Positions 20,009 through 29,510 of a DNA stretch of 64,000 nucleotides are shown in pieces. The stretch's first letter is position 1; each line of letters starts with the position of its first letter. Both the position numbers and the translations under genes were made by a program. The notes beneath the pieces were generated by a model. That model saw only the letters and a list, made by a program, of their open reading frames with translations. It searched no databases and was not told the origin of the DNA. Source of the DNA: Sphingomonas hengshuiensis (GTDB lineage Bacteria > Pseudomonadota > Alphaproteobacteria > Sphingomonadales > Sphingomonadaceae); contig QFNF01000005.1 in the NCBI GenBank assembly GCA_003240755.1, forward strand, positions 50,160 through 114,159, given 5' to 3'.

Positions 20009-21828
20009 TGGCCCTCAACGCCGCGATCGCCGCCGTCACCGACCGCATCATCGACGCGTCGCGCGAAAGGCGCGCCGCCTATCTCGCGCTGATCGACCGG
20101 GAGCGCGAGAGCGGCGTCGACCGGCCGATGCTGGGCTGCGCCAATCTGGCGCACGCCTATGCCGGCACCGACGAGGATCGCGACGCGATGCGTCCGGCCA
20201 ACCGGATGAACATCGGCATCGTCACCGCGTACAACGACATGCTGTCGGCCCATGCGACCTATTACCGCTATCCCGAACAGATGAAGGTCTGGGCGCGCGA
20301 GGCGGGCGTGACCGCGCAGGTCGCGGGCGGCGTCCCGGCGATGTGCGACGGCGTGACGCAGGGCTTTCCCGGCATGGAATTGTCGCTGTTCAGCCGCGAC
20401 ACGATCGCGCTGTCGACGGCGGTGGCGCTCAGCCATGGCGCGTTCGAGGGCGCGGCCCTGCTCGGCATCTGTGACAAGATCGTGCCGGGGCTGCTGATGG
20501 GCGCGCTGCGCTTCGGCCATCTGCCGATGGTGCTGATCCCCGGCGGCCCGATGCGCTCCGGCATCCCCAACAAGCAGAAGGCGGCGGTCCGCGAAGCCTA
20601 TGCCGAGGGCAAGGTCGGTCGCGAGGAACTGCTCGACGCCGAAATCGCCGCCTATCATGGCAAGGGCACCTGCACCTTCTACGGCACCGCCAATTCGAAC
20701 CAGATGATGATGGAGGCGATGGGCCTGCACGTTCCCGACGCCGCCTTCGCCAATCCGGGCACGAAGCGTCGCCAGGAACTGACCCGCCATGCCGTCCACC
20801 GCCTCGCCGAAATCGGCTGGGACGGCGACGATTATCGCCCGATCGGCCGCGTGGTCGATGAAAAGGCGATCGTGAACGCCGCGATCGTCCTGCTCGCGAC
20901 CGGTGGATCGACCAACCACCTGATCCACCTGCCGGCCATCGCCCGATCGGCGGGGATCATCATCGACTGGGAAGATTTCAACCGGTTGAGCGACGTCGTG
21001 CCGCTGCTGACCCGCGTCTATCCCAATGGATCGGCCGATGTGAACGGGTTCGAGGATGCCGGCGGTCCGTCCTTCGTCATCCGCGAACTGCTGCGCGGCG
21101 GACTGCTGCACGACGACGTGCTGACCATCGCGAAGGACGGCATGGCCGCCTATGGCCGGCAATCGACGATCGAGAATGACGAACTGGTCTGGAAGGATCA
21201 TGGCCCCGCCAGCGGCGACGACAGCATCGTCCGCACGATCGATGCCCCGTTCTCGCACGAGGGCGGCTTCCGCATTCTGCAGGGCAATATCGGCCGGGCA
21301 TGCATCAAGGTATCGGCGGTCGATCCCGATCGCTGGGTGATCGAGGCCCCGTGCCGCGTGTTCAGCGACCAGGCTTCGGTGCAGGCGGCGTTCAAGGCGG
21401 GCGAACTCGACCGCGACGTGGTGGTGGTGGTCCGGCATCAGGGCCCGCGCGCCAACGGCATGCCCGAACTGCACAAGCTGACCCCGCCGCTGGGCGTGCT
21501 GCAAAATCGCGGCTTCCGCGTGGCGCTCGTCACCGACGGGCGCATGTCGGGCGCATCGGGCAAGGTGCCGGCCGCGATCCACCTGTCGCCCGAAGCGCTG
21601 GGCGGTGGCCCGATCGGCAAGCTGCGCGACGGCGACGTCATCCGCCTCGACGCCAACGCGAATACGCTGGAGGCGCTGGTGCCGGCCGACGAATGGGCGG
21701 CGCGCGACCACGCCCCGGTTCCACCGCCCGCCGATGGCACCGGCCGCGAGATTTTCGCGATGATGCGGCAGGGCGCGAGCGAGGCGGAGGCCGGCGGTTC
21801 GGCGATGCTGGCGGCGGCGGGGCTCTGA
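20005..21828 (+). CDS. edd: Phosphogluconate dehydratase
   Basis: 607 residues, the full IlvD/Edd family length. It dehydrates 6-phosphogluconate to 2-keto-3-deoxy-6-phosphogluconate. The Cys ligands of the iron-sulfur cluster are in AMCDGVTQG, LGICDKIVPG and NIGRACIKVSAV, and the C-terminal DGRMSGASGK is conserved. The start is ATG 20005 (or the adjacent ATG 20008), overlapping the pgl stop. A longer open frame from 19687 overlaps pgl and is not the gene. Next comes glk after 55 bases. Confidence 0.97.
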   Translation: MMALNAAIAAVTDRIIDASRERRAAYLALIDRERESGVDRPMLGCANLAHAYAGTDEDRDAMRPANRMNIGIVTAYNDMLSAHATYYRYPEQMKVWAREAGVTAQVAGGVPAMCDGVTQGFPGMELSLFSRDTIALSTAVALSHGAFEGAALLGICDKIVPGLLMGALRFGHLPMVLIPGGPMRSGIPNKQKAAVREAYAEGKVGREELLDAEIAAYHGKGTCTFYGTANSNQMMMEAMGLHVPDAAFANPGTKRRQELTRHAVHRLAEIGWDGDDYRPIGRVVDEKAIVNAAIVLLATGGSTNHLIHLPAIARSAGIIIDWEDFNRLSDVVPLLTRVYPNGSADVNGFEDAGGPSFVIRELLRGGLLHDDVLTIAKDGMAAYGRQSTIENDELVWKDHGPASGDDSIVRTIDAPFSHEGGFRILQGNIGRACIKVSAVDPDRWVIEAPCRVFSDQASVQAAFKAGELDRDVVVVVRHQGPRANGMPELHKLTPPLGVLQNRGFRVALVTDGRMSGASGKVPAAIHLSPEALGGGPIGKLRDGDVIRLDANANTLEALVPADEWAARDHAPVPPPADGTGREIFAMMRQGASEAEAGGSAMLAAAGL

Positions 21829-21883
21829 CCCTAAACCAACCCGTACCCCGCGCAGACGGGGGTACGGACCGACGGAGAGTTTC

Positions 21884-22852
21884 ATGGAAGTCGTTGCGGT
21901 AGATATCGGGGGCACCCACGCCCGCTTCGCGATCGCGGAGGTGGCGGACGGCCGCGTCGTCCATCTGGGTGAACCGGTAACGCAGAAGGTCGCGGAACAT
22001 GGCAGCCTGCAACTCGCCTGGCGTGCGTTCGAACGCGATCTGGGCCGCCCCCTGCCCCGTGCCGCCAGCCTTGCCGTCGCCTCGCCGGTCAATGACACGC
22101 TCATCAAGTTCACCAACAATCCGTGGATCATCCGCCCGCCGCTGATGCAGGAACGGCTCGGCGTCGATGTCTGGACGATCATCAACGATTTCGGTGCCGT
22201 CGGTCATGCCGTGGCGCAGGTGGCGGAGGATGACTTCATCCATCTGTGCGGCCCGGACAGGGCGCTGCCGGCCAGCGGCGTCGTGACGATCTGCGGCCCC
22301 GGCACCGGGCTTGGCGTCGCGCAGTTGCTGCGCGCCGACGGCCGCTATCACGTGCTGGAAACCGAGGGCGGGCATCAGGATTTCGCCCCGCTAGACGGAA
22401 TCGAGGATGCGCTGCTCAAACGGTTGCGCCGCGCCCATGGCCGCGGATCGAACGAGCGCGCCTGTGCCGGCCCGTCGATCGTCGCATGGTACGAAACCCT
22501 TGCCGAGATCGAAGGCGTCTCCGTGCCGCATAACGACGACAAGACGATCTGGACCGCCGCGCTGGAGGGGACCGACAGCATCGCCGTCGCCGCGCTCGAC
22601 CGCTTCTGCCTCACGCTCGGCGCCGTGGCCGGCGACCTCGCGCTGGCGCACGGCGCAAAGGCGGTGGTGATCGCCGGCGGGCTGGGCCTGCGGTTGAAGG
22701 ATCACCTCCTCGAATCCGGGTTCGGCACCCGCTTCACCTCGAAGGGCCGTTTCCAGACGCTGATGGCGGGCGTTTCCGTCAAGCTCATCACTCATCCCCA
22801 ACCCGGCCTGTTCGGGGCCGCCGCCGCATTCGCGCAGGAGCACGCACGATGA
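21884..22852 (+). CDS. glk: Glucokinase
   Basis: 322 residues, the bacterial-type ROK-independent glucokinase. It phosphorylates glucose with ATP and so feeds Zwf. The phosphate-binding motif VDIGGTHARFAI at the start, the sugar-binding NDFGAVGHAVA with LCGPGTG-like GPGTGLGVAQLL, and ETEGGHQDFAP are present. The stop overlaps the eda start as ATGA. An edd-glk-eda order is a well-known arrangement in Entner-Doudoroff organisms such as Zymomonas relatives. Confidence 0.96.
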   Translation: MEVVAVDIGGTHARFAIAEVADGRVVHLGEPVTQKVAEHGSLQLAWRAFERDLGRPLPRAASLAVASPVNDTLIKFTNNPWIIRPPLMQERLGVDVWTIINDFGAVGHAVAQVAEDDFIHLCGPDRALPASGVVTICGPGTGLGVAQLLRADGRYHVLETEGGHQDFAPLDGIEDALLKRLRRAHGRGSNERACAGPSIVAWYETLAEIEGVSVPHNDDKTIWTAALEGTDSIAVAALDRFCLTLGAVAGDLALAHGAKAVVIAGGLGLRLKDHLLESGFGTRFTSKGRFQTLMAGVSVKLITHPQPGLFGAAAAFAQEHAR

Positions 22853-23457
22853 CCGTCACCATTTCCGACATCATGCAGACCAGCCCGGTCATCCCGGTGC
22901 TGGTCGTCCACGACGCCGCCGAGGCCCGCCCGATGGCCGAGGCGCTGGTCAGGGGGGGGCTGCGCGTCCTCGAAGTGACGCTGCGCACCCCTGCCGCGCT
23001 CGAAGCGATCGCCGAGATGAAGAAGGTGGAAGGCGCCATCGTCGGCGCCGGCACCGTCGTCAGCGCCGAACAGTTCCGCCAGGCGATGAACGCGGGCAGC
23101 GAATTCATCGTCTCCCCCGGCCTGACGGAGACCATCGGTCGACCAATCATCGACAGCGGCGTCCCCTTCCTCCCCGGCATCGCCAACGCCGGCGACATCA
23201 TGCGCGGGCTCGACCTTGGCCTGACCCATTTCAAGTTCTTCCCGGCCGAAGCCTCGGGCGGGCTGAAGGCGCTGAAGGCCCTTGCCGCCCCGTTCTATCA
23301 GGCGAAGTTCTGCCCGACGGGCGGCATCACCGAAGCCACCGCCCCGGAATGGCTGGCGTTCGACCCGGTCCTGTGCGTCGGCGGCAGTTGGATCGTCGGC
23401 CCAACCCATGCCGAAACCGAAACCCGCGCCCATGCGGCGCGTGGGTTGCGGGGTTAA
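22849..23457 (+). CDS. eda: KDPG/KHG aldolase
   Basis: 202 residues, a class I aldolase that splits 2-keto-3-deoxy-6-phosphogluconate into pyruvate and glyceraldehyde 3-phosphate and completes the Entner-Doudoroff pathway. Motifs: GLRVLEVTLRT with the catalytic Glu, VGAGTVVSAEQF, and FKFFPAEASGG with the Schiff-base Lys, then FCPTGGI. Last gene of the run; a short hairpin (GCGGGGT-TAAC-ACCCCTGC) spans its stop codon but has no T-tract. Confidence 0.97.
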   Translation: MTVTISDIMQTSPVIPVLVVHDAAEARPMAEALVRGGLRVLEVTLRTPAALEAIAEMKKVEGAIVGAGTVVSAEQFRQAMNAGSEFIVSPGLTETIGRPIIDSGVPFLPGIANAGDIMRGLDLGLTHFKFFPAEASGGLKALKALAAPFYQAKFCPTGGITEATAPEWLAFDPVLCVGGSWIVGPTHAETETRAHAARGLRG

Positions 23458-23690
23458 CACCCCTGCGCGGGGGGATGGGAACAAAGCGTAGCATGGCGGA
23501 AAAAATGCCGACATGCGACGCGGGTTCGTCCCCTCCACCCCGCCCCCGGGCGTGAAGGCGTTCGCGCCATGCGTGGAAAGGATGTTACCGCCGGCTCCAG
23601 TTCGACGCTCATTCCATAGGGAGGCACGGGTCCGGTCCAGCCGGATGGTGGAGGGCAAGGTCTTGGAAGCGCTGCCCCCTGACGAAGTTG

Positions 23691-24659
23691 CTACATCTCC
23701 CCCCGCGCCCGGCGCAGGTCGTACCACTTCTTCACATTGGCATTATGCTCGGCCAGCGTGTTGGCGAACACATGCCCCCCGGTTCCGTCCGCGACGAAAT
23801 ACAGCGCCTTCGTCTCTGCCGGATCGAGCACCGCATCGATCGACGCACGCCCCGGATTGGCGATCGGCCCGACCGGCAGCCCGCCCGACGCATAGGTATT
23901 ATAGCCGTTCCTCGCCTGCAGTTCCGACCTGCGGATACGCCGGCCAAGCGGTTTGCCTTGCGTGATCGGATAGATGACCGTCGGATCGGCCTGCAATCGC
24001 ATTCCCGTCCGCAGGCGGTTGGAATAGACGGCGGCCACCATGCGTCGCTCCGACGCCTTGCCGGTTTCCTTTTCGACGATCGACGCGAGGATGATCGCCT
24101 CGCGCGGGGTCTTGACCACCGTCGTCGGCTTCCGCTTCTGCCACGCTGCGGCCAGATAGCGGTCCATCGCCACCTGCATCCGCCTGACCAGTGCAGCCCG
24201 GTCGCCGTCGCGTTCGTAACTGTAGCTGTCGGGCAGGATACTGCCTTCCGCCGGAAGCGGTGCGGTGCCCTCCATCTGGGGCGCCCTGGCCACCGCCTCG
24301 CGCACCAGCACCGATGGCCACCCCTCCGGCACCATGACGAAGCGTTGCAGCGTACGCCCGCCCTGCAGCAGCTTCAGGACATCCGACTGCGAGATGCGCG
24401 GCGGTACCCGATACTCCCCGGCGCGAATCGGTTCATCGCTGCCAAGAAGGCGCGCATACAGCCGAAAGCGGTCGGCGGAGCGGATCACTCCGGCCTTCTC
24501 CAGTTCTTCCGCCGCCGCCGACAGGGTGGCCCCCTGTGGCACCGTCACCGTCACGGTCCGCTGCGCCGGACCGGCCCCGCCCCAGCCCTGCATCACCACG
24601 AACAGCGCGCCGATGGCGAGCAGTCCGACGATCAGGCCGAGGCAGCCGATCCGGCGCAC
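23691..24659 (-). CDS. mltG: Endolytic transglycosylase MltG
   Basis: 322 residues of the YceG/MltG family, which cuts nascent glycan strands in the periplasm and sets their length. One N-terminal transmembrane helix (IVGLLAIGALFVVM), a LysM-like segment, then the YceG domain with PEGWPSVLV, ILPDSYSY, the catalytic-Glu motif ASIVEKETGKASER near residue 196 and PYNTY-like GYNTYASGGLPVGPIANPG. It starts four bases after the fabF stop, so it belongs to the acpP-fabF-mltG unit, an order common in proteobacteria. Confidence 0.95.
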   Translation of the reverse strand: MRRIGCLGLIVGLLAIGALFVVMQGWGGAGPAQRTVTVTVPQGATLSAAAEELEKAGVIRSADRFRLYARLLGSDEPIRAGEYRVPPRISQSDVLKLLQGGRTLQRFVMVPEGWPSVLVREAVARAPQMEGTAPLPAEGSILPDSYSYERDGDRAALVRRMQVAMDRYLAAAWQKRKPTTVVKTPREAIILASIVEKETGKASERRMVAAVYSNRLRTGMRLQADPTVIYPITQGKPLGRRIRRSELQARNGYNTYASGGLPVGPIANPGRASIDAVLDPAETKALYFVADGTGGHVFANTLAEHNANVKKWYDLRRARGEM

Positions 24660-24663
24660 GGGA

Positions 24664-25920
24664 TCAGATCGCCTTCATCACGAGCGAGGCGTTGGTGCCG
24701 CCGAAGCCAAAGCTGTTGTTCAACACGGCGCGCACCGGCCGCTTCTTCGCATGGTGCGGGACCAGGTCGACGCCCTCGGTGCCCTCGTCGGGATTATCGA
24801 GGTTCAGCGTCGGCGGCACGATCTGATCGCGCAGCGCGAGGATGCAGAAGATGCTTTCCACCGCACCGGCCCCGCCCAGCAAGTGCCCGATTGCCGACTT
24901 GGTGCTGGACATCGACGCCCCCGACAGATCGTTCCCGAACACGCGCTTGGCCGCGGCCAGTTCGATCGTGTCGGCCATGGTCGACGTGCCGTGCGCGTTG
25001 ATATAGTCGATGTCGGACGGTTCCATTCCCGCCTTGCGCAGCGCCATGCGCATCGCGATCTCGGCGCCCTTGCCCTCGGGATGCGGCGCGGTGACGTGAT
25101 AGGCGTCGCCCGACAGGCCATAGCCGACGACCTCGGCATAGATTTTCGCGCCGCGCGCCTTGGCGTGCTCATATTCCTCGAGGACGACGACGCCCGCGCC
25201 TTCGCCCATCACGAAGCCGTCGCGATCCTTGTCATAGGGGCGGCTGGCTTCGGTCGGACGGTCGTTCATGCTCATGTTGAGCGCGCGTGCCTGGGCAAAG
25301 CCGGCGACGCCGAGCGGGTTGACCGTGCTTTCGGCACCGCCCGCGAGCATGATGTCGGCATCGTCGTCGCGGATCATCCGCGCCGCGTCGCCGATCGAAT
25401 GCGCGCCGGTCGAACAGGCGGTCACGACCGCATGGTTCGGCCCCATCAGCCCATATTTGATCGACACCTGTCCGCTGATGAGGTTGATGAGGCGGCCATG
25501 GACGAAATGCGGGCTGACCCGGCCGGGACCGCGCTCGTGCAGGTTGACCGATTCGATCTCGATCCCCGGCAGGCCGCCGATCCCCGATCCGATCGAGACA
25601 CCGGCGCGCAGCCGCTGTTCCTCGGTCATGTCGGTCAGGCCGGCGTCTTCGAGCGCCTGTCCGGCAGCGTCGATGCCATAGACGATGAACGGGTCGACCT
25701 GTCGCTGGACCTTGTGGTCGACGCGCCGGTTCGGGTCGAAGCCATATTCATGGTCCGCCGGCTTCACCTCGCACGCGATCTGGCACTTCTGGTTCGACGC
25801 ATCGAAATGCGTGATCGGCCCCGCGCCGGATTTGCCGGCGATCAGGTTGTTCCAGGCAGTTTCCACCTCGGCACCCAGCGGGGTCACGAGGCCGAGGCCG
25901 GTCACGACTACGCGGCGCAT
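24664..25920 (-). CDS. fabF: 3-oxoacyl-ACP synthase II
   Basis: 418 residues. It condenses malonyl-ACP with acyl-ACP in fatty-acid elongation. The thiolase-fold catalytic triad is visible: Cys in VVTACSTGAHSIGDA, His in NAHGTSTMADTIE, and His in KSAIGHLLGGAGAVE. GTNASLV near the end is also typical. The start MRRVVVTGLGLVTPLG at 25920 has GGAGAG upstream; an upstream frame extension to 26100 runs through the hairpin that follows acpP and is not real. Confidence 0.97.
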   Translation of the reverse strand: MRRVVVTGLGLVTPLGAEVETAWNNLIAGKSGAGPITHFDASNQKCQIACEVKPADHEYGFDPNRRVDHKVQRQVDPFIVYGIDAAGQALEDAGLTDMTEEQRLRAGVSIGSGIGGLPGIEIESVNLHERGPGRVSPHFVHGRLINLISGQVSIKYGLMGPNHAVVTACSTGAHSIGDAARMIRDDDADIMLAGGAESTVNPLGVAGFAQARALNMSMNDRPTEASRPYDKDRDGFVMGEGAGVVVLEEYEHAKARGAKIYAEVVGYGLSGDAYHVTAPHPEGKGAEIAMRMALRKAGMEPSDIDYINAHGTSTMADTIELAAAKRVFGNDLSGASMSSTKSAIGHLLGGAGAVESIFCILALRDQIVPPTLNLDNPDEGTEGVDLVPHHAKKRPVRAVLNNSFGFGGTNASLVMKAI

Positions 25921-25950
25921 GGCATTCTCTCCGTTCAGATACGTAACGAA

Positions 25951-25990
25951 CGGCCCCCCGCCCATGGCTGATCGCCGGGACGGGGGGCCG
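25951..25990 (-). terminator. GC-rich hairpin between acpP and fabF
   Basis: Perfect 10-base arms CGGCCCCCCG (25951-25960) and CGGGGGGCCG (25981-25990), separated by 20 bases, no T-tract of note. In an acpP-fabF transcript it would lie between the two genes and could act as a partial terminator or a 3' stabiliser of the highly expressed acpP part. Confidence 0.5.
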
Positions 25991-26035
25991 TGAAATCTCG
26001 GCAATCGGCAGGGTAGCGCAGCCACCCCGGCCGGA

Positions 26036-26272
26036 TCAGCCCTTGTGCTCGTCGATATAGGTGATCGCGTCCTTGACGGTCGTGATCTTCTCGGCTGCAT
26101 CGTCGGGAATCTCGACGCCGAATTCTTCCTCGAACGCCATCACCAGTTCGACGATGTCGAGGCTGTCCGCACCCAGATCGTCGATGAAGCTCGCGTCCTC
26201 AGTGACCTTTTCCGCTTCGACGCCGAGATGCTCGACGACGATCTTCTTCACGCGCTCGGCGGTCTCGCTCAT
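26036..26272 (-). CDS. acpP: Acyl carrier protein
   Basis: 78 residues, acidic, four-helix ACP that carries growing acyl chains on 4'-phosphopantetheine. The attachment site is Ser37 in [13 protein letters not shown]. The start [10 protein letters not shown] at 26272 is preferred over the ATG two codons upstream because AGAGGGA then sits six to seven bases before it. Next on the strand is the hairpin and fabF. Confidence 0.97.
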   Translation of the reverse strand: MSETAERVKKIVVEHLGVEAEKVTEDASFIDDLGADSLDIVELVMAFEEEFGVEIPDDAAEKITTVKDAITYIDEHKG

Positions 26273-26326
26273 ATTCATTCCCTCTTCACATCCGGGGTGT
26301 ATCTTACCTGAACGCCCCTAAAGCGC

Positions 26327-26359
26327 GTCCGCCCCGTGCGCAAGTGCGCGGGTACGGAC
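26327..26359 (-). terminator. Possible terminator hairpin after the fabD-fabG-hypothetical unit
   Basis: GTCCG/CGGAC outer arms, CCC/GGG and an inner GCGC-AAGT-GCGC stem, just after the stop of the hypothetical gene and before acpP. There is no long T-run, so it may be a weak terminator or part of the acpP leader. Confidence 0.35.
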
Positions 26360-26364
26360 CTAAG

Positions 26365-26874
26365 TTAACCCCTGGCGGCGAACAAGCGGGCCAGGGTAGC
26401 GGCATTGAACGCATAACCGCCCAACAGGCGTTGCAACCGGGTATCCGCCTTGTTGGATCCGGCCAGACCCATCATACCCTGCATGAATGCATCGACCTCA
26501 GGCGTCTGCTTGCGCGCGAGGAACGCGTTCAGGACGGCGGGCGGCGTCTGGCTAAGCCGGCGATTGACCGCGACCGGATCCACGCCCTTTGCCGACAGGC
26601 CCGACGCCAGCGCCTCGACCGCGATGCTGGTGACGACGATATCGCCGGCCCGCGTGTCCGCCTTGCCGGTCCCCGGGTGGCAGGTCGCGGCGTGGCGACG
26701 CGTGGTCTTCACCAGCGTTTCGGTCGCGGGCGTCGGCTTCCTGCCTTCCAGCACGCCAACGATCATCCCTTGCTGCAGCCGGGCCAGATCGCGCTTGGGC
26801 AGCTTCGCCACCGCGCATTTGACGACATTGGCATCGCCCGCCGCCAGCATCGCCGCCATCAGCATCACGCTCAT
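26365..26874 (-). CDS. Hypothetical protein, coupled to fabG
   Basis: 169 residues, family not recognised. The N-terminus MSVMLMAAMLAAGDANVVK could be a short signal peptide or hydrophobic start. Two Cys residues (in VVKCAVAKL and AATCHPGTG) could form a disulfide if exported. The rest is helical, Ala- and Arg-rich, without known motifs. The start codon overlaps the fabG stop (ATGA), and codon use is like the neighbours, so it is probably a real gene. A role related to fatty-acid synthesis is suggested only by position. Confidence 0.7.
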   Translation of the reverse strand: MSVMLMAAMLAAGDANVVKCAVAKLPKRDLARLQQGMIVGVLEGRKPTPATETLVKTTRRHAATCHPGTGKADTRAGDIVVTSIAVEALASGLSAKGVDPVAVNRRLSQTPPAVLNAFLARKQTPEVDAFMQGMMGLAGSNKADTRLQRLLGGYAFNAATLARLFAARG

Positions 26875-27608
26875 ATCATCGCCATCCCGCCGTTTACATG
26901 GATCGTCTGGCCGGTCACATAACCCGCCTCGCGACTGGCGAGATAGGCGACCGCCGCCGCCACGTCATCGCCCGAGCCCAACGCCCCGGCGGGAATCTTG
27001 CCCAGCAGGGCGGTTTTCTGCGCTTCGGGCAACACATCGGTCATCGCCGACGCCATGAACCCTGGCGCCACGCAGTTGACGGTGATGCCGCGGCTGGCCA
27101 ACTCGGCGGCCAGCGCCTTCGACAGGCCGACAAGGCCCGCCTTCGACGCGGCGTAATTTGCCTGCCCCGGATTGCCGGTCTGCCCGACGACCGAGGTGAT
27201 CGAGACGATCCGGCCGAAGCGTGCCTTCATCATCGGCCTGGCCGCGGCGCGGCACAGGCGGAATGCGGCCTCTAAATTGACGCGAATGACCTGATCCCAT
27301 TCATCGTCCTTCATCCGCATGGCGAGATTGTCGCGCGTCACGCCGGCATTGTTGACGAGGATGTCGAGCTTGCCGAGCGCGGCCACCGCCTGCGGCACCA
27401 GCCCGTCGACCGCCGCACCGTCGGACAGGTCGCAGGCGATCGCGACATGATCCCCGCCCAGATCGGCGGCGAACGCCTCCAGCCTGGCGACGTTGGAACC
27501 GGACAGCGCAAGCCGCGCACCCTGTGCGGCAAGGCCCTTCGCGATCGCCGACCCCAAGCCACCGCTGGCGCCGGTTACGAGGGCGGTCATTCCCGTTAGG
27601 TCGAACAT
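26871..27608 (-). CDS. fabG: 3-oxoacyl-ACP reductase
   Basis: 245 residues, a classical short-chain dehydrogenase that reduces 3-oxoacyl-ACP with NADPH. The cofactor motif TGASGGLGSAIA, the structural NNAGVTRDNL, the catalytic Ser in SITSVVGQTGN, YxxxK in YAASKAG and the C-terminal VTGQTIHVNGGMAM are present. The start at 27608 has GGAG seven bases upstream. It lies 23 bases after fabD and overlaps the hypothetical gene that follows. Confidence 0.97.
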   Translation of the reverse strand: MFDLTGMTALVTGASGGLGSAIAKGLAAQGARLALSGSNVARLEAFAADLGGDHVAIACDLSDGAAVDGLVPQAVAALGKLDILVNNAGVTRDNLAMRMKDDEWDQVIRVNLEAAFRLCRAAARPMMKARFGRIVSITSVVGQTGNPGQANYAASKAGLVGLSKALAAELASRGITVNCVAPGFMASAMTDVLPEAQKTALLGKIPAGALGSGDDVAAAVAYLASREAGYVTGQTIHVNGGMAMI

Positions 27609-27631
27609 GTGAATCTCCAAAAAACCTTGCC

Positions 27632-28567
27632 TCAGAGCCGCCCCACCAGCGCCTCGATATCGGCCATCGTTACCACGCTGGTCGCGGTCGCGTCCGGCGC
27701 TATGCGCTTGACCATCGCGCCCAGGACCTTGCCGCCAAGTTCGACGAAGTCGGACACGCCGGCTTCCTGCATCGCCAGCACCGATTCCCGCCAGCGGACC
27801 ATGCCTGTCACCTGCTCGACCAGCAGCGCACGGATCACCTCCGGATCGGCCACCGGCGCCGCGGTGACGTTGGCATACAGGGGCACGACCGGCGCCGAAA
27901 GGGTGACGTCGGCCAGCGCAGCCGCCATCGCATCGGCGGCGGGCTGCATCATCGGGCAGTGGAACGGCGCGGAAACCGGCAGCACGACCGCCCGCTTGAT
28001 GCCCATTTCCTTCGCCAACGGTACCGCTCGATCGATCGCCGCCGTCGCACCCGAAATCACGACCTGCGACGGGTCGTTGTCGTTGGCGACCCTGCAGACA
28101 TCGCCGTCACCCGCCGCTTCGGCCAGCGCCTGTGCCTTGCCCAGATCGGCACCCAGCAGCGCGGCCATCGCCCCTTCGCCCACCGGCACCGCCGCCTGCA
28201 TCGCCTGTCCGCGCAGCTTCAGCAGCCGCGCGGTGGTCGACAGGTCGAGCGCGCCCGCGGCACATAGCGCGGTATATTCACCCAACGAATGTCCCGCGAC
28301 GAAATCGGCCTTGTCGGACAGCCGGATACCGCCCTCGCACTCCAGCACGCGCAGCGTCGCGATGGCGTTGGCCATGATCGCCGGCTGCGCATTCTCGGTC
28401 AGCAACAGTTCGGCGTCCGGCCCGTCGGCCATCAGGCGGAAGAGATGCTGGCCCAGCGCATCATCGACCTCCTGAAACACTTCGCGGGCATGCGGGCTGG
28501 CCGCGGCCAATGCGGCGCCCATGCCGACCGATTGACTGCCCTGCCCCGGAAAGATGAATGCGCGCAT
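27632..28567 (-). CDS. fabD: Malonyl-CoA:ACP transacylase
   Basis: 311 residues. It transfers malonyl from CoA to ACP. Signature [11 protein letters not shown] at the start, the nucleophile Ser94 in GHSLGEYTA, and the catalytic His in SAPFHCPMM. The start [10 protein letters not shown] at 28567 has AGGAG eight bases upstream. First gene of fabD-fabG-hypothetical, divergent from rpsF. Confidence 0.97.
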   Translation of the reverse strand: MRAFIFPGQGSQSVGMGAALAAASPHAREVFQEVDDALGQHLFRLMADGPDAELLLTENAQPAIMANAIATLRVLECEGGIRLSDKADFVAGHSLGEYTALCAAGALDLSTTARLLKLRGQAMQAAVPVGEGAMAALLGADLGKAQALAEAAGDGDVCRVANDNDPSQVVISGATAAIDRAVPLAKEMGIKRAVVLPVSAPFHCPMMQPAADAMAAALADVTLSAPVVPLYANVTAAPVADPEVIRALLVEQVTGMVRWRESVLAMQEAGVSDFVELGGKVLGAMVKRIAPDATATSVVTMADIEALVGRL

Positions 28568-28844
28568 CGCCGACGTCTCCTGCAAATCCAAGCCGCGCGG
28601 GGTAGTCGCTCGGCCGATCCGAACGCAAGGGGCGCGATCGCGAAGGGGGCAACTGTACCGAATGCGTTTCCGCGCATTTCCGGAACCGACTCTGCGGCTT
28701 GCATATTCCCCGGTTTCGGGTAAGTGCGGCGATCTCCGGGGACAGGCATGCCGTGTTGCCCCGGATACGCATTTGAAGACGACAGCCGGAGGGGCTCCGC
28801 GACAGGCGCGGCGTCAGCGATCGGCCAACAGACGAGAAAGAACC
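28568..28844 (+). promoter_or_regulatory. Divergent control region between fabD and rpsF
   Basis: 277 bases without a gene. Close to rpsF it has a small hairpin, CGGAG-GGG-CTCCG at 28787-28799. Ribosomal operons starting with rpsF often have a leader bound by S6:S18, but I could not match that motif with confidence. No clear sigma-70 boxes could be assigned. Confidence 0.35.
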
Positions 28845-29261
28845 ATGGCTCTCTACGAGCACGTGTTCCTTGCGCGCCAGGATCTGGCACAGGCGCAGGT
28901 GGACGCGCTGGCGGAAACCGCCACCAAGATCGTTCAGGACATGAACGGCAAGGTCGTCAAGACCGAAACCTGGGGCCTGCGCAGCCTCGCCTATCGCATC
29001 GCGAAGAACCGCAAGGCGCATTACGTCATGCTCGAAATCGACGCGCCGGGCGACGTCGTGGCCGAGCTGGAGCGCCAGACGCAGATCAACGAGGACGTGA
29101 TCCGCTTCATGACCGTCAAGGTCGACGCCCATGAAGAAGGTCCGACCGTGATGATGCGCAAGAGCGAGCGTTCGGAGCGTGGCGACCGTCGTGGTGGCCG
29201 TGATCGTGACGACCGTGGTCCGCGCCGTGAGCGCGAGCCCGCGGCCGAAGTCGAAGCGTAA
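28845..29261 (+). CDS. rpsF: 30S ribosomal protein S6
   Basis: 138 residues. The S6 core spans about residues 1-100 ([34 protein letters not shown]). The last 30 residues are a charged tail rich in Arg, Asp and Gly ([20 protein letters not shown]), longer than the short tail of E. coli S6, which is there extended by glutamates. The start at 28845 begins the conserved core; an in-frame extension upstream is a shadow. First gene of rpsF-rpsR-rplI. Confidence 0.97.
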   Translation: MALYEHVFLARQDLAQAQVDALAETATKIVQDMNGKVVKTETWGLRSLAYRIAKNRKAHYVMLEIDAPGDVVAELERQTQINEDVIRFMTVKVDAHEEGPTVMMRKSERSERGDRRGGRDRDDRGPRREREPAAEVEA

Positions 29262-29273
29262 GGAGCAGCACCC

Positions 29274-29498
29274 ATGGCACGTCCGTTTTTCCGCCGCCGC
29301 AAGAGCTGCCCCTTCTCCGCGAAGGACGCTCCCCGGATCGATTACAAGGATGTACGTCTGCTGCAGGGCTTCGTGTCCGAGCGCGGCAAGATCGTACCCT
29401 CGCGCATCACCTCGGTGAGCGCGAAGAAGCAGCGCGAACTGGCCCAGGCCATCAAGCGCGCCCGCCATCTGGGCCTGCTGCCCTACATCGTTAAGTAA
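29274..29498 (+). CDS. rpsR: 30S ribosomal protein S18
   Basis: 74 residues. The conserved core runs from [19 protein letters not shown] through [20 protein letters not shown] to [11 protein letters not shown]. It binds S6 as a heterodimer on 16S rRNA. AAGGAG precedes the ATG; 12 bases after rpsF. Confidence 0.98.
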   Translation: MARPFFRRRKSCPFSAKDAPRIDYKDVRLLQGFVSERGKIVPSRITSVSAKKQRELAQAIKRARHLGLLPYIVK

Positions 29499-29510
29499 GG
29501 AGCGCCCGAC

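Noticed and set aside
23458..23690. Short frames in the eda-mltG interval
   Set aside because: Pro/Arg-rich translations without ribosome-binding sites between convergent genes; nothing else recognisable there.
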